Both the position numbers and the translations under genes were made by a program. From NCBI RefSeq assembly GCF_009769735.1, contig NZ_WSRO01000002.1:7799001-7863000 (forward strand): a stretch of DNA of 64,000 nt. Reading direction: 5' to 3'. This stretch comes from Streptomyces sp. BA2. Its GTDB lineage: Bacteria > Actinomycetota > Actinomycetes > Streptomycetales > Streptomycetaceae. Shown here in pieces: positions 32,386-41,432 of the stretch; the stretch's first letter is position 1; the number at the start of each line of letters is the position of its first letter. The notes below the pieces were generated by a model. That model saw nothing but the letters and a program-made list of their open reading frames with translations. It made no database searches and was not told the DNA's origin.

Positions 32386-33554
32386 CAGCGGCGTCCCTTC
32401 GGCAGTCCGAGCAGCCGCTCGGCGATGATGTCGCGCTGGATCTCGTTCGTGCCCGCGTAGATCGGCCCGGCGAGCGAGAAGACGTACCCCTCGGCCCATT
32501 CACCGTGGCCGTCGCCTTCCCCGTCGGTCAACTCGCCCTCCGGGCCCAGGAGATCCAGCGCGGTCTCGTGCAACGCGATGTCGTACTCCGACCAGAAGAC
32601 CTTGTTCAGGCTCGACTCCGCGCCGATCGTCTCGCCCGCCGCGAAGCGCGACGCGTTGGCCCAGGTGAACAGCTGATAGGCGCGGGCCCCGATCACGGCG
32701 TCGGCGACCCGGTCGCGCAGCGCGGTGTCCGCGGGGTCGCCGTGCGCACGCCACTGCCGCACCAGGCGGTCGGCCGTGGCGACGAAGCGGCCGGGGGAGC
32801 GCAGCGTCAGGCCGCGTTCGTTGCCCGTCGTCGACATGGCGATCCGCCAGCCCTGGCCCGGCTCACCGATCACGTCCTCGTCCGGTACGAAGACGTCGTC
32901 GAGGAAGAGCTCGGCGAACGCGGGCTTGCCATCGAGGCGTCCGATGGGGCGGACGGTCACGCCGTCCGCGTCGAGCGGGAACATCAGATACGTCAGGCCC
33001 CGGTGAGGCTTGGCGGAGTCGATGGCGGGGTCGCTGCGGAACAGGCCGAACGCGCGGTCGGCGAACGCGGCCCGCGACGACCAGGTCTTCTGCCCGCTGA
33101 TCAGCCAACCGCCGTCCGTGCGGCGTGCGGTGGAGCGCAGCGACGCCAGGTCCGAACCCGACTCCGGCTCGGACCAGGCCTGCGCCCAGATCACCTCGCC
33201 GCGCGCCATCGGGGGCAGGACCCGGGCGCGCTGCTCGTCGGTGCCGAAGTCGAAGAGGGTCGGTGCGAGGAGGTTGATGCCGTTCTGCGAGACCCGCCCC
33301 GGGCCGCCCGCGGTGAAGTACTCCTCCTCGAACACCAGCCACTTGACGATGTCGACGCCCTGCCCGCCGAACTCCTCCGGCCAGGAGACCACCGACCAGC
33401 GGTCGGCCGCGAGCTCGCCCTCCCAGGCGCGGTGGGCCGCGAAACCCTCCCGCGTCTCCAGCGAGGGCAGCGGCCCGGCGGGGACATGCCCGGCGAGCCA
33501 GTCACGCGCCCGCTGCCTGAACTCCCCTTCCCCGGCGGTGAAGTCGAGGTCCAT
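32385..33554 (-). CDS. acyl-CoA dehydrogenase (FadE30/31-like)
   Basis: 389 residues from ATG 33554; an upstream extension to 33620 lacks signals. Full-length acyl-CoA dehydrogenase: AWSEPESGSDLASLRSTA (flavin/substrate loop), WLISGQKTWSSRAAFADR, and IYAGTNEIQRDIIAERLL near the C-terminus. It would introduce an alpha,beta double bond into a CoA thioester using FAD. It is first in a two-gene unit with the short FadE. The unit is divergent from an IpdF-like SDR, with a KstR2-like operator between them. Which of FadE30, 31 or 32 it matches cannot be settled by eye. Confidence 0.87.
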   Translation of the reverse strand: MDLDFTAGEGEFRQRARDWLAGHVPAGPLPSLETREGFAAHRAWEGELAADRWSVVSWPEEFGGQGVDIVKWLVFEEEYFTAGGPGRVSQNGINLLAPTLFDFGTDEQRARVLPPMARGEVIWAQAWSEPESGSDLASLRSTARRTDGGWLISGQKTWSSRAAFADRAFGLFRSDPAIDSAKPHRGLTYLMFPLDADGVTVRPIGRLDGKPAFAELFLDDVFVPDEDVIGEPGQGWRIAMSTTGNERGLTLRSPGRFVATADRLVRQWRAHGDPADTALRDRVADAVIGARAYQLFTWANASRFAAGETIGAESSLNKVFWSEYDIALHETALDLLGPEGELTDGEGDGHGEWAEGYVFSLAGPIYAGTNEIQRDIIAERLLGLPKGRR

Positions 33555-33613
33555 CAGTGGCCCACCTCTTCGGTTGCGGTTCTTCTCCAGCGGTCTTCCG
33601 GTCCCGGCCTTCC

Positions 33614-33631
33614 CTAACAAGTGTTTGGTAG
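33614..33631. promoter_or_regulatory. KstR2-like operator 1
   Basis: CTAACAAGTGTTTGGTAG is an 18-bp imperfect palindrome of the form CTAnCAAnnnnTTGnTAG. Its core matches the reported mycobacterial KstR2 motif AnCAAGnnCTTGnT at all but one fixed position. It lies in the divergent region between the FadE pair and the SDR-kstR2-fadA6 unit, 57 bases before the SDR start. Confidence 0.75.
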
Positions 33632-33687
33632 ATTACCCTGAGTCGAGTCAGCCGTCGAGAGCGAGTCGAGAGCTAAGGGGGCCGAGC

Positions 33688-34470
33688 ATGGACGCGCCCA
33701 CGTACGTGCCGGGGCACGGTCTGCTCGCGGGCCGCACCGCCGTCATCACCGCCGCGGCCGGAGCGGGCATCGGCGGCGCCACCGCCCGCCGCTTTCTGGA
33801 GGAGGGCGCCCGCATCGTCATAGGCGACGCCCACGCGCGCCGCACCCAGGAGACGGTGGAGGCGCTGGCCGGGGAGTTCGGCGCCGACCGGGTCGACGGG
33901 GCGCCGTGCGACGTCACGGACGAAGCCCAGGTGCAGGCTCTGTACGACCTGGCCGAGCGGCGCCACGGCGGCCTTGACGTCGTCGTGAACAACGCGGGAC
34001 TCGGCGGCACCGCCGAGCTCACCGAGATGACCGACGAGCAGTGGGACAGAGTCATCGACGTGACACTGAACGGCACGTTCCGCTCCACCCGCGCCGCCCT
34101 GCGCCGCATGCGGGCCGCCGACCGGGGCGGCGTGATCGTGAACAACGCCTCGGTGCTCGGCTGGCGCGCCCAGGCCGGGCAGGCGCACTATGCCGCGGCG
34201 AAGGCGGGCGTCATGGCCCTGACCCGCTGCGCCGCCGTCGAGGCCGCGCCCCATGGCATACGGATCAACGCGGTCTCGCCGAGCCTCGCCATGCACCCGC
34301 ACCTCGCGAAGGTCACCTCGCCGGAGCTGCTCGAAGAGCTCACCGCGCGCGAGGCGTTCGGGCGCCATGCCGAGCCGTGGGAGATAGCCAACGTCATCGT
34401 CTTCCTGGCCAGTGAGTACTCCTCGTACATGACGGGGGAGACGGTGTCGGTCAGCAATCAGCACGCCTAG
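33688..34470 (+). CDS. short-chain dehydrogenase, IpdF-like
   Basis: 260 residues from ATG 33688, with AAGGGGG seven bases upstream. Classical SDR: TAVITAAAGAGIGGATARR (the Gly-rich cofactor loop is unusual, AAAGAGIG instead of GxxxGxG), NNAG at VVVNNAGLGG, and catalytic Ser...Tyr-x-x-x-Lys in HYAAAKAGVMAL. It would oxidise or reduce a ring hydroxyl/ketone with NAD(P). Position first before a KstR2-like regulator and FadA6-like thiolase mirrors ipdF in the mycobacterial cluster, where IpdF acts on a C/D-ring CoA thioester. The gene assignment rests on context. Confidence 0.8.
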   Translation: MDAPTYVPGHGLLAGRTAVITAAAGAGIGGATARRFLEEGARIVIGDAHARRTQETVEALAGEFGADRVDGAPCDVTDEAQVQALYDLAERRHGGLDVVVNNAGLGGTAELTEMTDEQWDRVIDVTLNGTFRSTRAALRRMRAADRGGVIVNNASVLGWRAQAGQAHYAAAKAGVMALTRCAAVEAAPHGIRINAVSPSLAMHPHLAKVTSPELLEELTAREAFGRHAEPWEIANVIVFLASEYSSYMTGETVSVSNQHA

Positions 34471-34485
34471 GCGGAGAATGACCGT

Positions 34486-35175
34486 GTGTCGAAACCGAAG
34501 CAGAGCAGCACCAGTACAAGCACCAGCACCGAGAAAGCACCGGCCAGGAAGACAGCGGCCAAGAAGGCTCCGGCCAAGAAGGCCGCGGTGAGTCCCTCGC
34601 CCGAGCGCCGCGGCGAACTCCTCGCCATCGCGGCCGACGTCTTCGCCGAGCAGGGGTACAACGCGACCACGGTCCGCAAGATCGCGGACGCCGCCGGCAT
34701 GCTCGCCGGCAGCCTCTATTACCACTTCGACTCCAAGGAGTCGATGCTCGAAGAGATCCTCTCCACCTTCCTCACCGAGCTGTGGGACGGGTACGACACC
34801 GTGCTCCAGTCGCGGCTCGGCCCCCGCGAGACACTCGAAGCACTCGTCACCGAGTCCTTCCGGGAGATCGACCGGCACCGCTCCGCCGTCGCCATCTACC
34901 AGAAGGAGTCCAAGCACCTGGTCGCCCAGGCGCGCTTCCAGTACCTGACCGACTCGCAGCAGCGCTTCGAGAAGACATGGCTGACGACGCTGGAGCGCGG
35001 AGCGGCGGAGGGCGTCTTCCGCGACGACCTGGACATCCGGCTCGCCTACCGCTTCGTGCGCGACACCGTCTGGGTCGCCGCGTCCTGGTATCGCCCCGGC
35101 GGCGGCCACAGCCCCGAGGAGATCGCCCGCCAGTACCTCTCGATGGTCCTGGACGGCATCGCCGTACGCACGTAG
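34486..35175 (+). CDS. kstR2: TetR family regulator, KstR2-like
   Basis: 229 residues from GTG 34486, with GGAG about ten bases upstream. After a 33-residue Ser/Thr then Lys/Ala-rich tail, the HTH reads FAEQGYNATTVRKIADAAGM and then LAGSLYYHFDSKESMLEEIL. The ligand domain ends RFVRDTVWVAASWYRPGG and then RQYLSMVLDGIAVRT. These blocks resemble mycobacterial KstR2 closely (RFIRDTTWVSVRWYRPGG there). KstR2 represses C/D-ring genes until HIP-CoA binds. Two palindromes of KstR2 type in this cluster fit that role. The basic N-terminal tail is an addition not expected in the mycobacterial protein. Confidence 0.82.
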   Translation: MSKPKQSSTSTSTSTEKAPARKTAAKKAPAKKAAVSPSPERRGELLAIAADVFAEQGYNATTVRKIADAAGMLAGSLYYHFDSKESMLEEILSTFLTELWDGYDTVLQSRLGPRETLEALVTESFREIDRHRSAVAIYQKESKHLVAQARFQYLTDSQQRFEKTWLTTLERGAAEGVFRDDLDIRLAYRFVRDTVWVAASWYRPGGGHSPEEIARQYLSMVLDGIAVRT

Positions 35176-35230
35176 AGCGCGTCGTCGCCCGGCGACCGCA
35201 CCGACCGAGGAGCACGAGGAGTACGCAGTC

Positions 35231-36388
35231 ATGGCCGAGGCCTACATCGTCGAAGCGGTCCGCACCCCCGTCGGCAGGCGCAAGGGCGGCCTCTCGGCCG
35301 TCCACCCCGCCGACCTGGGAGCCCATGTCCTGAAGGCACTCGTCGAGCGCACCGGAATCGACCCCGCCGCCGTCGAGGACGTCGTGTTCGGCTGCCTGGA
35401 CACGGTCGGCCCGCAGGCCGGGGACATCGCCCGCACCTCCTGGCTCGCGGCAGGACTGCCCGAAGAGGTGCCCGGCGTGACGATCGACCGGCAGTGCGGA
35501 TCCTCGCAGCAGGCCGTGCACTTCGCGGCGCAGGGCGTCCTGTCCGGCACACAGGACCTCGTCGTCGCGGGCGGCACCCAGAACATGTCGATGATCCCCA
35601 TCGCCTTCGCCTCCCGGCAGGCCGCCGAACCGCTCGGCCTCACCGAGGGGCCGTACGCGGGCAGCGAGGGCTGGCGCGCCCGCTATGGCGACCGGCCCGT
35701 CAACCAGTTCCACGGCGCCCAGCTGATCGCCGAGAAGTGGGGCATATCCCGCAGCGACATGGAGGAGTTCGCCCTCCGCTCGCACCAGCGGGCCGTCCGC
35801 GCCATCGACGAGGGCCGCTTCGACCGCGAACTCACCGCCTATGGAGACGTGACCACCGACGAAGGCCCGCGCCGCGACACCACCCTGGAGAAGATGGCGG
35901 GCCTCAAGCCCGTCCTGGACGACGGCACCATCACCGCCGCCTGCTCCTCACAGGTCTCGGACGGCGCGGCCGCCATGCTCATCGCCGGTGAACGGGCCGT
36001 GCGGGCCCACGGGTTGACGCCCCGCGCCCGCATCCACCACCTCTCCGTGCGCGGCGAGGACCCGATCCGGATGCTGTCCGCGCCGATCCCCGCCACCGCG
36101 TACGCCCTCAAGAAGACCGGCATGAGCATCGGCGACATCGACCTCGTCGAGATCAACGAAGCCTTCGCGCCGGTCGTCCTCGCCTGGCTGAAGGAGACCG
36201 GCGCCGACCCGGAGAAGGTCAACGTGAACGGCGGAGCGATAGCCCTCGGCCATCCCCTCGGCGCGACCGGCGTCAAACTGATGACGACGCTCCTGCACGA
36301 ACTGGAGCGCACAGGCGGCCGGTTCGGCCTCCAGACCATGTGCGAAGGCGGCGGTCAGGCGAACGTGACCATCATCGAGCGCCTCTGA
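35231..36388 (+). CDS. fadA6: thiolase, FadA6-like
   Basis: 385 residues from ATG 35231, with GAGGAG just upstream. Thiolase fold with nucleophile Cys89 (TIDRQCGSSQQA), His341 ([14 protein letters not shown]) and Cys371 (MCEGGGQAN). It cleaves a beta-ketoacyl-CoA with CoA. In steroid degraders FadA6 acts late in C/D-ring breakdown. The gene follows kstR2 by 55 bases in what looks like one transcript with the IpdF-like SDR. General acetyl-CoA acetyltransferases have the same residues, so the FadA6 label depends on the neighbourhood. Confidence 0.82.
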   Translation: MAEAYIVEAVRTPVGRRKGGLSAVHPADLGAHVLKALVERTGIDPAAVEDVVFGCLDTVGPQAGDIARTSWLAAGLPEEVPGVTIDRQCGSSQQAVHFAAQGVLSGTQDLVVAGGTQNMSMIPIAFASRQAAEPLGLTEGPYAGSEGWRARYGDRPVNQFHGAQLIAEKWGISRSDMEEFALRSHQRAVRAIDEGRFDRELTAYGDVTTDEGPRRDTTLEKMAGLKPVLDDGTITAACSSQVSDGAAAMLIAGERAVRAHGLTPRARIHHLSVRGEDPIRMLSAPIPATAYALKKTGMSIGDIDLVEINEAFAPVVLAWLKETGADPEKVNVNGGAIALGHPLGATGVKLMTTLLHELERTGGRFGLQTMCEGGGQANVTIIERL

Positions 36389-36517
36389 CGGCGTCCAGCT
36401 CCGGAGCCGGCCTTCACCCCTTGCGGGAGTTGCTGTCCGGACCCGGCACCGCGAGGCCTTCTCCCCAGCTAGTCTCGATGTCTGTACGTCGATTGAGCGA
36501 CCTCGGGAGGTAGCGCG

Positions 36518-39170
36518 ATGACGCAGGGACGGCCCGGAGGTGGCACCTGGGCCCCGCTGTGGGAGCGCGACGTGGAACTCGCCGCGGCCGAGCGGGCCGT
36601 CGACGAGCTGTGCTCCGACTCGACGACGGCGGGCGGGCTGCTCGTCTTCCAGGGTGAGGCGGGCATCGGCAAGACGGCGCTGCTCGCCGAGGTGGGCCGC
36701 ATCGCGGAGGGGCGGGCCACGGTGTGGTCGGCGCGAGGCGGCGAGACCGTCACCTCCGTCCCCTTCAACGTCGTACGTCAGTTGCTTCAGCCGGCTCTCG
36801 TCGGTCTCTCCCCGGAACTGGCACGGGAGTATCTCGGTGACTGGTACGAGATCGCGGGCCCCGCGCTCGGCATAGCCGAGCCGGCCGGCCTCCAGGCCGA
36901 CCCGCAGGGTGTGTGCGACGGCCTGGTCGAGGCGGTCGCACGCCTTTCAGGGCTGCACTGGCCGCTGGTCCTGCTCATCGACGACGCGCACTGGGCCGAC
37001 CAGGAGACCCTGCACTGGCTGGCCGCGTTCTCCCAGCGCCTCGACGAACTGCCCGTCCTCGTGGTGGTCGCCCACCGGCCCGACGAAGCCGTCGGCGACA
37101 GCGCGCGCCATCTCGCGGCGGTCGGCGCGGCGGCCCGCCCCTCGCCTCCGCTGCGCGCGCTCACCCCGGACGCGGCGGCCGGCCTCACCCGGGCCACCCT
37201 CGGCGAGCACGCGGACGCCCCGTTCTGCCGCGAGGTGTGGGCGGTCACCGGCGGCAATCCGTACGAATCCGTGGAACTGCTCGCCAAGGTGCAGGACAGC
37301 GAGCTCGAACCGGTGGAGGGCTCCGCCGCCGAACTGCGCGCCCTGAACCGCTCGGCGCGCGGCCGTGGACTCGTCGCACGTCTTGAGGGACTCGGCTCGG
37401 ACGTCACGCGATTCGCGTGGGCGGCCGCGATCCTCGGCAGCGGCATCTCGCTCGACCTCGCCGCCTCGCTCGCCCGGATCGAGCCCCGTGAGACGGCCGA
37501 GCGGTGCGCGGAGCGGCTGCGCAACGCGCGCATCCTGCGCGGCGGCGAAGAGGACATGGAATTCGTCCATCCGCTGATCGCGAGCACCGTCTACCGCTCG
37601 ATCCCGCCGGCTACCCGCACCGCGATGCACGGCATTGCCGCCTGGGCCGTCACCATGTCGGGCCGTGGGGCGGCAGCCGCATCCCGGCACCTCCTCGAGG
37701 TTCATCCGGACGACGATCCCGACCTGGTCAAGCAGCTGCGCGAAGCCGCAGCCGAGCATCTCGCGGTCGGCGCGCCGGACGCGGCCCGCCGCTGCCTCGA
37801 ACGCGCCCTGCGGGAACCGCCGCTGCCCGAGGTCCACGCGCGCGTGCTCTATGAACTGGGCTGCGCCACGCTTCTCACCTCGCCCGTCAAGACCATCGGC
37901 CACCTGCGCGAGGCGCTCCACACCCCGGGCCTCGACCGCAAGCTGCGCGTGGACGCGGTGTGCCGTCTCTCCCAAGCCCTGGTGCACAACGACCAGTTGG
38001 AGGAGGCCCTGCGGGTCGTGGACGCCGAGGCCGAGCGCCTTGACCCCGGGCCCGACCGGATGCGCCTGGAGGGGGTCCACTACATGTGGGAGGGCATCCA
38101 CGCGCGCGAGCATGACGCGACGGGCCGTTCGCGCAGCCTCGCGGCGGTCGCGGGACCGCTGCCGGGACGCGACAACTCCGAGCGCGCGCTGCTGACCCTG
38201 CGCGCCTTCGACGCCATGACCCGCGGGGAGAACGCGGAGGAGATCGTCGAGCTCTGCGACCGCGGCCTCGTCCACGGCCGCCTCGCTCCCGGGCTCGGCT
38301 GGACCGACACGGAGTGGGGCTTCGAGCTCAAGTTGATGCTGGGCGGCGCCTACATCTTCACTGACCGGCTCGACCGCGCCGAGAGCCTCTTCGTCGAGGG
38401 GGTCCGCGGCTATGAGACGGCGGGCTGGAGCGGCGGCCATCTGGCCCTCGCCCATGCCTGGCTCGGTCTGGTGCACCGCAGGCGCGGACGTCTCGTCGAT
38501 GCGGAGGCATCGCTGCGGGAGAGCCTGCGCCTGGCCGACCGGGTCGGCAGCGGGCTGCCGATGCACTGGGACGCCGCGTGCAAGCTCATCGAAACGCTGC
38601 TCGCCCGCGGCAAGGTCGACGAGGCGCAGCAGATCGCCGACCGGTACGGCATCGCGCCGCCCTACCCCTCCACGATCTTCCTGCCCGACATCCACTACGT
38701 GCGTGGCCGCCTGCTGGTCGCCACGGGGCAACGGCGGGAGGGCGTCGCCGAATTGGAGATGGCGGCGAAGGCATCGAACGAACGCGGCCGCTACAACACG
38801 GTCGTCAACCCCTGGGCGTACGAACTCGCCCGGGTGCTGGCCGTGGAGGACCCGCGGCGGGCCGCCGAGCTGGTCGCGGACGCACGGATCCAGGCGGAGC
38901 TCTTCGGTACCGGAGACGGCGATCGGCGAGGCGCTGCGGTGTGCGGCGTCCCTGGAGAGCGGCCAGCGGGCGGTCGAGCTGTACGCACGAGCCGTCGCCT
39001 GCCTGGAGGCGTCGCCGTGCGCCTATGAACACGCGGTCGCACGGGTCGAGTACGGGATCGCGGCGGGGTCCGCGAGCGAGTTGTCGCGAGGCCTCGCGCT
39101 GGCCGAATCCTGCGGAGCAGGCGGACTGGCCGCCCGGGCGCGGGCTTCCCTGGAGGTGGCGGGGGTCTGA
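36518..39170 (+). pseudogene. LuxR-type AAA ATPase regulator, frameshifted and lacking its HTH
   Basis: The main frame runs 36518-39028 with Walker A GEAGIGKTALL, Walker B LVLLIDDAHWADQE and a long TPR-like region, as in large LuxR (LAL/MalT-like) regulators. Near 38909 (GGTACCGGAGACGG) homology switches frame: a single extra base turns FGT-ETAIGEALRCAASLESG into unrelated sequence. The shifted frame then continues to 39170 (RASLEVAGV, stop). Even after correcting this, the C-terminal LuxR helix-turn-helix of about 65 residues is missing. The corrected product would be 883 residues. It is likely a decaying regulator, although a sequencing error at the frameshift cannot be excluded. Confidence 0.72.
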
Positions 39171-39555
39171 ACGGGGACGCCGGGCAGCAGAACTTCACCC
39201 CGCCCAGCGATCGAGAACGAACTCGGCGAAGCCGACGATCGACGTCCCGCAAGGCCCCGCCGCAGCTGGCGCCCCTCGCGGGCACGTGCGGCTGGCAGCT
39301 GTGGCGTACTCCGGCACCGCGGCGTCCTTTGGGCGTAGCCAAGGGACGAAGCCGGTGATCGACGTCCCGCAAGGCCCCGTCGCAGCTTGCTCCCCTCGCG
39401 AGCAGCGTGCGGCCGGTCGCTGCGGCGTACCCGGCACCGCGGCGTCCTCGTCCTCGCCCGGCGTGATGCCGTGCGCGTCAGCTTCGGCGGTGGGTCGTCG
39501 GGGTTCTGGGCGTTGCCGAGGGGAGCGGGCCGGGGGAAGGGCGTCGGAGGCTTGG
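39171..39555. other. intergenic region with 120-bp-period repeat
   Basis: 385 bases between the degraded LuxR gene and the ipdC-like gene. It is mostly filled by the tandem repeat (39228-39450). No gene, promoter pair or terminator is convincing. This is exactly where the missing HTH of the LuxR gene would be expected. Confidence 0.6.
39228..39450. repeat. two imperfect copies of a 103-bp unit at 120-bp period
   Basis: Copies at 39228-39330 and 39348-39450 share GATCGACGTCCCGCAAGGCC and GGCACCGCGGCGTCCT, with scattered differences elsewhere. Neither strand shows coding signs. The origin could be a degenerate mobile or intergenic repeat family. Confidence 0.85.
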
Positions 39556-40623
39556 TTAGTTCAGGTGCAGTCGGTCCACCACCTCGGCCGCCTCCGTCAT
39601 CACCCCCGAGACCAGTTCCTCGCACGACGGCAAGTCCTCGATGATGCCCGCGACCTGCCCGGACGCCATGACCCCCGCCTCCGGCAAACCGTCCACCATC
39701 GCCGACTTCAACATCATCGGCGTATTCGCGGCCAGCAGGACCTGACTCCACGTCATCCCCTTGCCGTGCCGCATCGCAAGCCCGTCCCTGACCATCTCCC
39801 CCCACCCCATGCCGGATATCTTCCGGAACGCCGCCGCGTGCCGCACGGCCCGCGCGAGGGACGCCGCCCGACCCGACTTCTCAAGCGACGCGACCAGCTC
39901 CGTCCGCAGCATCCGATGGGGGAGGCCGTCCACCCGTGTCGTCACCGTGATGTCCTTGACCGAGGCGGCCAGATAGCGGGCCTTGACCGCGTCCGGCACC
40001 GTCGAGTCCGACGTCAGCAGGAAGCGCGTGCCCATCGCGACCCCCGCCGCGCCATAGGCGAGCGCGGCGACGAGCCCCCGACCGTCGAAGAATCCGCCCG
40101 CCGCGATCACCGGAATGTCCACCGCGTCCACGACCTGCGGCAACAGCACGGTTGTGGCGACCTCGCCCGTGTGCCCGCCGCCCTCACCACCCTGCACGAC
40201 GACCGCGTCCGCACCCCACGCCGCGACCTTCTCCGCATGCCGACGCGCACCGATGGACGGGATGACGACCACCCCGGCGTCCTTCAGCTCCGTGATCAGC
40301 TCCTTCGAGGGGGCGAGCGCGAAGGACGCGACCCGCACACCCTCGTCGACGATGACCCGCACCCGGTCCCGCGCGTCGCCCGCGTCGGCGCGGAGGTTGA
40401 CCCCGAAGGGCTCGTCCGTACGGGACTTGACCTCGCGGACGGCGGAGCGCAGCTCGTCGACGGTCATCGTCGCGGAGGCCAGGATGCCGAGGGCGCCCGC
40501 GTTCGCCGTCGCGGAGACCAGGCGAGGCCCCGCCACCCAGCCCATGCCGGTCTGCACGATCGGGTACCGGACACCGACCAGCTTGGTCAGCGCCGTCTCC
40601 ATGCCCGCCGGGGCCGGCGTCAC
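39556..40623 (-). CDS. ipdC: nitronate monooxygenase-family flavoprotein, IpdC-like
   Basis: 355 residues from GTG 40623, overlapping the ipdB stop as GTGA with GAGG seven bases upstream; ATG 40602 is an alternative. The NPD/NMO TIM barrel shows RYPIVQTGMGWVAGPRLVSA, GVNLRAD, WGADAVVVQGGEGGGHTGE and IPVIAAGGFFDGRGL. FMN binds at the C-terminal loops. In mycobacteria IpdC is encoded right after ipdAB and is required for C/D-ring breakdown as a flavin-dependent enzyme. Without context it would be called a nitronate monooxygenase. It is last in the minus-strand echA20-ipdA-ipdB-ipdC unit. Confidence 0.8.
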   Translation of the reverse strand: MTPAPAGMETALTKLVGVRYPIVQTGMGWVAGPRLVSATANAGALGILASATMTVDELRSAVREVKSRTDEPFGVNLRADAGDARDRVRVIVDEGVRVASFALAPSKELITELKDAGVVVIPSIGARRHAEKVAAWGADAVVVQGGEGGGHTGEVATTVLLPQVVDAVDIPVIAAGGFFDGRGLVAALAYGAAGVAMGTRFLLTSDSTVPDAVKARYLAASVKDITVTTRVDGLPHRMLRTELVASLEKSGRAASLARAVRHAAAFRKISGMGWGEMVRDGLAMRHGKGMTWSQVLLAANTPMMLKSAMVDGLPEAGVMASGQVAGIIEDLPSCEELVSGVMTEAAEVVDRLHLN

Positions 40624-41432
40624 GAGCGCACCTCGCGCTCGCGCAGTCCGCGCGGGTCCACCACGTCCCGGATCAGCCGCAGTTCCTCCGCGGTCGGCTC
40701 GCGGGTGTACGGGACGTCGTCCGGCGTCGCGAGTGTGAAGCCGGTCGACTCACGCACCTGCTCGACCGTCACGCCCGGATGCACGGACACCAGGCGCATT
40801 GCGTGATCCGCCGCCCCGAAGTCGAACACGCCGAGGTCCGACACGACCCGGCGCAGATCGTGGAAGCGGGTCGCGGAAGGACCTGCCGCCGCCGCGCTGT
40901 CGTAACCGACACCGCTGATCATGTCGACCTTCTCGACGAAGACCCGCTTCGAGTGCCGCGGGATCCAGTAACTCACCGGGTTGTTGAGGGTGTTGACCGG
41001 GGCGCCGCGCACCCCGAGCAACTGGCGCTTGGGCCGCTCCCAGTCGCCGATGCAGGAGATGTTCTGATTCCCGAAGCGGTCGATCTGGCTCGCGCCCATC
41101 ATCACGTGCCGCCTGCCGCCCATGACCATCGTCAGGTGTTTGCGGTACGGCAGCCAGCCCTCCGTCACCGCCGACGGCGCCCCCACGGCGGGCACATCGC
41201 CGATCAGCAGCGCCTCCCCGTCCGTGAGCAGCAGGTCCGGCGAGAACGTCAGCTTGGCCAGGCGGGCGGCGATCGAGGGGATCGTGCCCATCGGCGACGC
41301 GAGGATCTCGCCGGCGTCCCGCCAGGCCTCGGCGCAGGCGATCACGCAGTACTCGGCGCGGGTGACGGGGGCCGTCACGGCGGCCGTCGCCTCGGACGCA
41401 CCGGCCGCAGCCGTCGGGTCGGTCCGCGTCAT
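40620..41432 (-). CDS. ipdB: CoA-transferase-fold beta subunit, IpdB-like
   Basis: 270 residues from ATG 41432 (ATGA overlap with ipdA). After a 22-residue Ala/Thr-rich tail, TRAEYCVIACAEAWRDAGE begins a family I CoA transferase beta subunit. NKVSYWIP-like text appears as LNNPVSYWIPRHSKRVF, and RVVSDLGVFDFG follows. In steroid degraders the IpdAB pair is a hydrolase that opens the last carbon ring of COCHEA-CoA and does not transfer CoA. The overlap on both sides and order (echA20, A, B, C) match the mycobacterial operon. A normal acid CoA-transferase is the fallback reading. Confidence 0.82.
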   Translation of the reverse strand: MTRTDPTAAAGASEATAAVTAPVTRAEYCVIACAEAWRDAGEILASPMGTIPSIAARLAKLTFSPDLLLTDGEALLIGDVPAVGAPSAVTEGWLPYRKHLTMVMGGRRHVMMGASQIDRFGNQNISCIGDWERPKRQLLGVRGAPVNTLNNPVSYWIPRHSKRVFVEKVDMISGVGYDSAAAAGPSATRFHDLRRVVSDLGVFDFGAADHAMRLVSVHPGVTVEQVRESTGFTLATPDDVPYTREPTAEELRLIRDVVDPRGLREREVRS

